DNA from: JAWWPY01 sp964412845
Lineage (GTDB): Bacteria; Actinomycetota; Actinomycetes; Streptosporangiales; Streptosporangiaceae
Assembly: GCA_964412845.1 (NCBI GenBank)
Contig: CAYPQM010000215.1
Coordinates: 1-9,259 of the forward strand
Length of the DNA stretch: 9,259 nucleotides
Direction of reading: 5' to 3'
Made by a program: the position numbers and the translations under genes. Below are positions 6,045-9,259 of the stretch, piece after piece. The notes beneath the pieces were generated by a model. That model worked only from the letters and a program-made list of their open reading frames with translations. It was not told the DNA's origin and searched no databases. The first letter of the stretch is position 1; each line of letters opens with the position of its first letter.

Positions 6045-6464
6045 CGGGCAGGTCCCGGCTCGGCTGAGTACACGCTCTGAGCTGTGCACTACGACCGTCG
6101 GCCGGCACCCGCGCACGCCAGTCGTGCTGATGCTCAGGAGCAACGCGGACGCTATGGCCGCGAGCGCGACCGGGATCAGCGCGATCGCACAAAGCTTCCT
6201 GGCCGGTCGGCTGGCTCCGCGCTGGCCCCGGGACGCCGACCGCCGCCGCCGAGCGCTCCACGGCGGCCGGCCGGCGGCCCGCAGCACCACCAGCAAGCTC
6301 CGCAGCCCGCGAGACTGGGCCCCGACGTCTTCCATCCAGGGTTTTCCTTCATCCGTCGCCAGGCGCGCGAAGATCGCGAACATCGACGTCAGGTGGGTTT
6401 CGCCGGCCTGCAAAGCGGTTTCCATCGCATCGAGGACCCGTAGCTCGCGGGCGGGCAAAGTCAT
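6006..6464 (-). CDS. DUF3040 domain membrane protein
   Basis: 152 residues. The N-terminal block LPARELRVLDAMETALQAGE followed by LTSMFAIFARL is the recognisable DUF3040 motif, an amphipathic helix pair common in small actinobacterial membrane proteins. A basic linker (about 62-90, with a run of four Arg) precedes one clear transmembrane helix, about 91-111 (LCAIALIPVALAAIASALLL). The tail has two cysteines and is Pro-rich near its end. The ATG at 6464 is preferred over the GTG at 6467 because AGGGAG lies 6 nt upstream of the ATG but only 3 nt from the GTG. It is convergent with the STAS gene. The family has no defined biochemical function; its members often sit near stress or sigma-factor regulators, as here. 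Confidence 0.75.
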   Translation of the reverse strand: MTLPARELRVLDAMETALQAGETHLTSMFAIFARLATDEGKPWMEDVGAQSRGLRSLLVVLRAAGRPPWSARRRRSASRGQRGASRPARKLCAIALIPVALAAIASALLLSISTTGVRGCRPTVVVHSSERVLSRAGTCPSPPPVPMLGDGR

Positions 6465-6694
6465 CACTTACTCCCTTGGAGGTGATGACCGGCAGGGGCA
6501 GCGGCGGGGGACGGGAGATCGCGTCTCGGCTGACTGCCGCTCCCTGATTTCCGTCGCCGTTCTGGGCGTGATCGATGCGCTGAACCGTCACCGGGAGCCG
6601 CTTCAGCAGCGACCAGCGCATACAGGCCCTTACCTGTACGGCGGCGTCTCCGGCCGTCCGTCGTTCTCGTCTCTGCCACGGCGCTTCCGCGCAT
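6464..6694 (-). CDS. Possible small basic protein coupled to the DUF3040 gene (doubtful)
   Basis: A 76-codon frame starting at ATG 6694. Points in favour: AGGAG six bases upstream of the ATG, and a stop that shares its last A with the DUF3040 start (TGATG overlap), an arrangement typical of translational coupling. Points against: the product is low-complexity, with Arg clusters such as GRRRRRTGKG and no family I recognise. The stretch may simply be the DUF3040 leader. No membrane segment or signal peptide. Confidence 0.3.
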   Translation of the reverse strand: MRGSAVAETRTTDGRRRRRTGKGLYALVAAEAAPGDGSAHRSRPERRRKSGSGSQPRRDLPSPAAAPAGHHLQGSK

Positions 6695-6901
6695 GAAAAG
6701 CTCCTGACCCTGGCATGCAGCCGTGCCGGTCACGGCGCACCAGTCACCGAGGTCTGGAGCAACATAACGACGTTACCCCGCGATGATTGCCACGCATAGG
6801 GCTGGGATGACCCGTCAAAGATCGGTAGCCGGATCACGCGTGCAAATAGTGTGCCGACGCGTCAAGAAAGCCGCCATCTCACGGCCTGGATCCAGGGCCC
6901 T

Positions 6902-6952
6902 GCATGGCCGACCCGCGGGCGCAGCCACGACGGCTCGCGGGGTCGGCCATGC
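6902..6952. repeat. Imperfect inverted repeat, 16/17-bp arms
   Basis: The left arm GCATGGCCGACCCGCG (6902-6917) and right arm CGCGGGGTCGGCCATGC (6936-6952) are complementary along their whole length except for one bulged base. An 18-nt loop separates them. The right arm lies in sequence homologous to the intact STAS gene and the left arm where that homology ends, so it looks like an inverted duplication made when the copy was broken. As RNA it would be a very stable hairpin, but no U-tract follows on either strand. Confidence 0.75.
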
Positions 6953-7020
6953 CCAGCCTCACGCGCAACGTGACGACCGGGATCGTCGCGTTCGCGGGTA
7001 CTAGATCACGACGCCGACGA
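6911..7020 (-). pseudogene. Remnant of the 5' end of a STAS anti-anti-sigma gene
   Basis: Read on the minus strand, this segment aligns with the first 30-odd codons of the intact STAS gene that starts at 7819. Shared stretches, in plus-strand letters, include TTCGCGGGTACT (6991-7002 and 7790-7801), GACGACC, CGCGCAA and CCAGC. The start codon is gone (gaccat in the intact gene reads gccgac here), a TAG falls within the first codons, and a net loss of two bases near 6978-6985 shifts the frame. Similarity fades at the inverted repeat near 6911. The leader upstream (7021-7069) is also homologous. It is therefore a broken partial duplicate, not an independent gene. Confidence 0.65.
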
Positions 7021-7025
7021 GGGCA

Positions 7026-7047
7026 CCTTCCTGCGATATCAGGAAGG
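7026..7047 (-). promoter_or_regulatory. Leader hairpin copy upstream of the STAS remnant
   Basis: CCTTCCTG (7026-7033) and CAGGAAGG (7040-7047) form a perfect 8-bp stem with a 6-nt loop. The minus-strand RNA contains the SD-like AGGAAGG inside the stem. The same element lies before the intact STAS gene. Here it begins 19 bp after the DUF6131 stop, so it might now act as a transcript end or stability hairpin for that gene. Confidence 0.6.
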
Positions 7048-7065
7048 CAGGGTCTCGGCTAGCGA

Positions 7066-7221
7066 CTAGAAGTAGTGTCTCCGTCCGCGGACCGCGTGAC
7101 CGGTACTCCCGAGCAACGCCAGGATCGCACCGACCACAACCAGGATGATGCCGATCGTCCAGATAATAGCGACTTTGGCTACGAACCCGATAATGAGGAG
7201 AATGACGCCAAGAATGATCAA
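7066..7221 (-). CDS. DUF6131 family small membrane protein, 51 residues, TTG start
   Basis: The minus frame encodes 51 residues starting (M)IILGVILLIIGFVAKVAII, then WTIGIILVVVGAILALLG and a short basic tail GHAVRGRRHYF. This is two hydrophobic helices with a tight turn, the pattern of DUF6131, a tiny actinobacterial membrane protein. The start is TTG at 7221, with GGAG (minus strand) 6 nt upstream; there is no in-frame ATG or GTG before the hydrophobic part. Codon use is less GC-biased (many ATC/ATT), as expected from its isoleucine content. Function unknown; such proteins often appear near stress-response genes. A leader-hairpin copy and the STAS remnant lie directly downstream, so the pair may once have been co-transcribed. 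Confidence 0.8.
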   Translation of the reverse strand: MIILGVILLIIGFVAKVAIIWTIGIILVVVGAILALLGSTGHAVRGRRHYF

Positions 7222-7244
7222 GGGGGGCTCCGAATCAGCTAGTA

Positions 7245-7261
7245 CCCGCCGCCTTGGCGGG
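7245..7261. promoter_or_regulatory. Hairpin with adjacent GGGTAC box upstream of DUF6131
   Basis: CCCGCC and GGCGGG form a 6-bp stem with a 5-nt loop. On the minus strand the hairpin leads directly into GGGTACTAG, 21-26 bp before the TTG start. GGGTAC resembles the -10 of actinobacterial sigma-B/sigma-F type promoters, but I find no GTTT-like -35 at the right distance. It is therefore only a candidate regulatory region. Confidence 0.25.
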
Positions 7262-7420
7262 ACAAGAGAACACGTTGACGTTTAAGTAGGGGAAAACCGC
7301 ATTGTTTGCGTGGCTGCCCGTGGGCTGGGTCTGCCGCCGGGCCGTTACTGGCGGGCTCCTGCACTTTCCGGTCCTTCGGTGACTGCCATCGCACGGCCTT
7401 GACACGGCGGACGGCCGAGA

Positions 7421-7819
7421 TCAGGTCACGACGACAGGGAGGGGACGCACCGTCAGTGGCGCGACTGCCCGCGCCGGGCGTCCGGCGATCCCGGCTGCCT
7501 CGTCCACGCTGGCATGGACGGGAAAGACATCGATGAGGCGGGTGATGGTAAGAACCCGCAGCACCTGATGCTGCGGTGCGGCCAGGTGCAGATCACCCCC
7601 GGCGTGCCGGGCGTGCTTCCGCCCGTGCGCCAGCGCTGCCACGCCGCTGGAGTCGATGAACTCCAAGCCGGCCAGGTCAACGATGATCTCCGGGTTGGCC
7701 GCCGCCAGGACGGCGAGCGCGGCCGCGACGCTCACTGCGTCTGCTACGTCCAGCTCCCCGCGCAATACGACGACCACATGACCGTCGCATTCGCGGGTAC
7801 TCAAATCCACGCTGACCAT
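7421..7819 (-). CDS. STAS-domain anti-sigma factor antagonist (SpoIIAA/RsbV-like)
   Basis: 132 residues, intact. VVVVLRGELDVADAVSVAAA (15-34), IIVDLAGLEFIDSSGVAAL (45-63) and DLHLAAPQHQVLRVLTITR followed by LIDVFPVHASVDEA define the STAS fold. The phosphoacceptor motif is canonical, D56-S57-S58-G59, S58 matching the serine phosphorylated in SpoIIAA. It should cycle between a free form that binds an anti-sigma kinase and a phosphorylated inactive form. No kinase partner or sigma factor gene is in the window. The ATG has AGGAAGG 8 nt upstream, but that SD is the 3' arm of a leader hairpin, so translation may be controlled. The first STAS protein (5508) is a diverged paralogue, and a broken 5' copy of this gene lies at 6911-7020. 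Confidence 0.93.
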   Translation of the reverse strand: MVSVDLSTRECDGHVVVVLRGELDVADAVSVAAALAVLAAANPEIIVDLAGLEFIDSSGVAALAHGRKHARHAGGDLHLAAPQHQVLRVLTITRLIDVFPVHASVDEAAGIAGRPARAVAPLTVRPLPVVVT

Positions 7820-7825
7820 TGCGAA

Positions 7826-7851
7826 CGCCTTCCTGCGTGTGCAGCAAGGCG
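7826..7851 (-). promoter_or_regulatory. Leader hairpin covering the SD of the STAS gene
   Basis: Plus-strand arms 7826-7835 and 7842-7851 pair over ten positions with one mismatch (7832/7845) around a 6-nt loop. In the minus-strand transcript the SD AGGAAGG is the 3' arm. The copy before the remnant (7026-7047) keeps an 8-bp core stem with a different loop. Flanking CGAGACCC (minus) is also shared, so the whole leader of about 50 nt is a repeated element. Confidence 0.6.
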
Positions 7852-7971
7852 GGGTCTCGACCCAGCGGCTAGTTCACCGGTTCCGTCATCCACTCTACGC
7901 CGAATACACCTAATTGTCTGTCTGGGCAACGCCTGTCATCCTGATGCCAGAGCCTCTCCTGATTCGCTTCG

Positions 7972-7988
7972 CACCGGAGCTGCCGGTG
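7972..7988 (-). terminator. Possible terminator hairpin after the VC0807-like gene
   Basis: CACCGG (7972-7977) and CCGGTG (7983-7988) form a 6-bp GC-rich stem with a 5-nt loop, starting 13 nt beyond the minus-strand stop. There is no U-tract after it, which is not unusual in high-GC actinobacteria but leaves the call weak. Confidence 0.3.
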
Positions 7989-8001
7989 GCGGCGGCCGGA
8001 C

Positions 8002-8706
8002 TCAGGCTGGGGTAAATCGGAGTTTCAGCCCGAGCCCGCGCAGGACCGAGAGGAACCACAGCGTGGACACGCCAGTTCCGGCGACGACGAGCGCGACGGT
8101 GGCGGCGGTGGACAGCATCAGGAACATCTTGGTCGGCTCGGTCACCATCAGCACCGCCAGGCCGGCCGTGAGAAGCAGGAAGATGCCAGCCCACAGCCAG
8201 GTCGCGCCCTGGAAGAAGCGGTGCAGGCCCGGGTGACGGATGGCCGGCTGCCGTAGCGCGACCACCTCGGCGGCCAGCCGGGCGATGAGCGGGTTCGGAC
8301 CGCTTGCGGTCCGGGCGAACAGGACGCACATGCAGAGGTTCGCGAGCGGGAACTGCAGCAGGAAGAGCCAGAGTTCGCCGGTGGCGAGCACCACCGCGGT
8401 CTGCAGCGTGAGCACGACCGCGGAGATGGTCAGCAGGCTGGGCACAGATCCGGTCGCGACCTTGCGGATGACCGCGGTAAGCCAGATGGCCGCGAGCCCC
8501 GCGGCTAGGCCGGTGTCCCGGCCGCCGAGCCAGGCGGCGACCACGTAGGCCGCTATGGGCAGCCCGACGGACTCGGTCAGGTTCCAGCCCGCTGTGAGTA
8601 CCAGCCGCAGGGGCCTGGGGACTTCCAGGTACCCGGCCATGCAGGCGTTGGCCGCCGGGAACGACCCAGCGCCGTCCTGACTTGCTCTCACTATGGCTGC
8701 GGTCAT
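8002..8706 (-). CDS. VC0807-like multi-pass membrane protein
   Basis: 234 residues, mostly hydrophobic, with about five or six membrane helices (roughly 33-58, 63-82, 88-106, 107-127, 168-190 and 195-222). The layout resembles VC0807-family proteins as I remember them: an N-terminal LRLVLTAGWNLTESVGLPIA segment, a central pair, a cytoplasmic loop with PLIARLAAEV, then HRFFQGATWLWAGIFLLL and two more helices. Function is unknown; no substrate-binding or transport motif is evident. The start at 8706 is chosen because GAGG lies 7 nt upstream and the frame beyond it (to 8862) is not protein-like; an in-frame ATG at 8640 is a possible shorter start. The SD is buried in a perfect 8-bp hairpin. It is divergent from the cupin gene at 8958. 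Confidence 0.75.
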   Translation of the reverse strand: MTAAIVRASQDGAGSFPAANACMAGYLEVPRPLRLVLTAGWNLTESVGLPIAAYVVAAWLGGRDTGLAAGLAAIWLTAVIRKVATGSVPSLLTISAVVLTLQTAVVLATGELWLFLLQFPLANLCMCVLFARTASGPNPLIARLAAEVVALRQPAIRHPGLHRFFQGATWLWAGIFLLLTAGLAVLMVTEPTKMFLMLSTAATVALVVAGTGVSTLWFLSVLRGLGLKLRFTPA

Positions 8707-8711
8707 CAGTC

Positions 8712-8743
8712 CGCCTCGCGGAGCTAGGAAATGCAGCGAGGCG
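8712..8743 (-). promoter_or_regulatory. Hairpin sequestering the SD of the VC0807-like gene
   Basis: CGCCTCGC (8712-8719) and GCGAGGCG (8736-8743) are perfect inverted repeats with a 16-nt loop. In the minus-strand RNA the 3' arm GCGAGGCG contains the only SD, ending 5 nt before the ATG at 8706. Folding would hide the ribosome site; the 16-nt loop lowers but does not remove its stability. Confidence 0.5.
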
Positions 8744-8892
8744 ATCTCGAGACTGGCGTATGGTCTAGACCCGATCGGGAACTCGTTCAGGCTGCCTGAG
8801 CAAGTGCTCTCATGAGCATACGCCGGCACCCAAAGCCCGCCAGAGCCCACGGACCCATCCATCGTCTTGATGCGTGGCCAAGGTCATTGGCA

Positions 8893-8923
8893 TTGGCGCT
8901 GCGGGGCATGTGCTCCCTACCGT
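8893..8923 (+). promoter_or_regulatory. Candidate promoter for the cysteine-dioxygenase-like gene
   Basis: TTGGCG (8893-8898) and TACCGT (8918-8923, fitting TAnnnT) are 19 bp apart, slightly long for a sigma-70 spacer. The leader would be about 28 nt. Weak support from motif match alone. The rest of the 251-bp divergent gap (8707-8957) holds only the hairpin at 8712-8743 and nothing else I recognise. Confidence 0.3.
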
Positions 8924-8957
8924 GGAAGAGTCCGGAGCGACTCGAAGGGGTGAGCAC

Positions 8958-9259
8958 ATGGCACTGGCCAGCGCGCCATCGATCGCCACGCCGACTCAGG
9001 GCCGTGGCTGTCCGGCCGGCCTGGTCACGGCGATCCGCCGGGTCGTCCGCGAGCGGGCCGACTGGCCGCAGTCGGCGCGGCGGGTCGCCGCCGAGTTGCG
9101 GCGGCGCCTGCCGGATCCGGGCATCCTGACGCCGCACGAGCGCCAGGGCGATCCGGCTGGCTACCAGTGCCACCTGCTGCACGCCGAGCCCGACGGGTCG
9201 TTCTCGATCGTGGCGATGGTCTGGCTGCCCGGGCAGGTCACGCCCATCCACGACCACGT
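8958..9259 (+). CDS. Cysteine dioxygenase-like cupin protein, N-terminal part (3' end outside window)
   Basis: The ATG at 8958 is preceded by AAGGGG with a 7-nt spacer and opens a frame that runs off the window after 100 full codons. The N-terminal half is helical (LVTAIRRVVRERADWPQ, then RRVAAELRRRLPDP). It is followed by YQCHLLHAEPDGSFSIVAMV and the cupin metal motif PGQVTPIHDH at 91-100, whose H98 and H100 would bind iron. This is the start of the cysteine dioxygenase type I pattern, which oxidises L-cysteine to cysteine sulfinate. The third His and the active-site residues are beyond the edge, so other thiol dioxygenases remain possible. It is divergent from the VC0807-like gene. Confidence 0.8.
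   Translation, partial: MALASAPSIATPTQGRGCPAGLVTAIRRVVRERADWPQSARRVAAELRRRLPDPGILTPHERQGDPAGYQCHLLHAEPDGSFSIVAMVWLPGQVTPIHDH

Larger units (their letters stand above)
6695..7065. other. Gene-free stretch with a STAS gene remnant and a large inverted repeat
   Basis: No intact gene is supported between the small ORF/DUF3040 leader and DUF6131. It contains an 11-bp palindrome TAACG-A-CGTTA at 6765-6775, about 70 bp upstream of the ATG at 6694, which is a candidate operator for that minus-strand unit. It also holds the imperfect inverted repeat at 6902-6952 and the decayed STAS 5' end with its leader at 6911-7065. From 6776 to about 6900 I see nothing recognisable. Confidence 0.6.

Noticed and set aside
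5800..6696. 298-codon plus-strand ORF over the STAS end and DUF3040
   Set aside because: It crosses two recognised genes and a leader, has no domain resemblance, and differs from the frame that best explains the STAS C-terminus.
8707..8862. N-terminal extension of the VC0807-like ORF to 8862
   Set aside because: The extra 52 residues are not protein-like, whereas GAGG sits 7 nt before the ATG at 8706.
8787..9257. Minus-strand ORF at the right edge
   Set aside because: Antisense to the cupin frame, which has an SD, an ATG and the metal-binding PGQVTPIHDH motif.
1..9259. tRNA-Sec (selC) gene near selB
   Set aside because: The gene-free stretches were scanned by eye for a long acceptor arm and UCA anticodon; none was found.

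Overview
The window is very GC-rich with strong G/C at third codon positions, GTG/TTG starts and purine-rich Shine-Dalgarno (SD) sites. Together with the families present (actinobacterial SelB, DUF6457, DUF3040, DUF6131, STAS anti-anti-sigma factors, VC0807-like membrane protein), it looks like chromosome of an actinobacterium, perhaps of the Streptosporangiales type; the taxon is an inference. I see no insertion sequence, CRISPR array, tRNA or rRNA.

Left part (1-5170): a selenium/molybdenum cofactor neighbourhood. The 3' end of selB (Sec-specific elongation factor, cut by the window edge) meets a convergent ThiO/glycine-oxidase-like FAD oxidoreductase, overlapping it by 14 bp. A 236-bp divergent gap with a plausible promoter precedes a plus-strand run: moaA, mobA, a small DUF6457 gene and a C39-like cysteine peptidase. 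MoaA starts molybdopterin synthesis and MobA makes the guanine dinucleotide form used by formate dehydrogenases, which are often selenoproteins. SelB plus MoaA/MobA therefore suggests a locus serving a Sec/Mo enzyme outside the window. The oddest point here is that mobA has no canonical start codon where its SD and its Rossmann strand require one, and it lies in the same frame as moaA with a single TGA between them.

Middle part (5171-7872): a signalling and stress-type patch. It holds a STAS protein with a degenerate phosphosite and a probably frameshifted C-terminus, a convergent DUF3040 membrane protein with a possible small upstream ORF, a 51-residue DUF6131 membrane protein on a TTG start, and an intact STAS gene on the minus strand. 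Between DUF3040 and DUF6131 lies a decayed copy of the 5' end of the intact STAS gene. It retains a homologous leader, including a hairpin that covers the SD, and it breaks off at a 16-bp imperfect inverted repeat.

Right part (7873-9259): a minus-strand multi-pass membrane protein (VC0807-like), whose SD is also inside a perfect 8-bp hairpin, and divergently the 5' end of a cysteine-dioxygenase-like cupin gene cut by the window edge.
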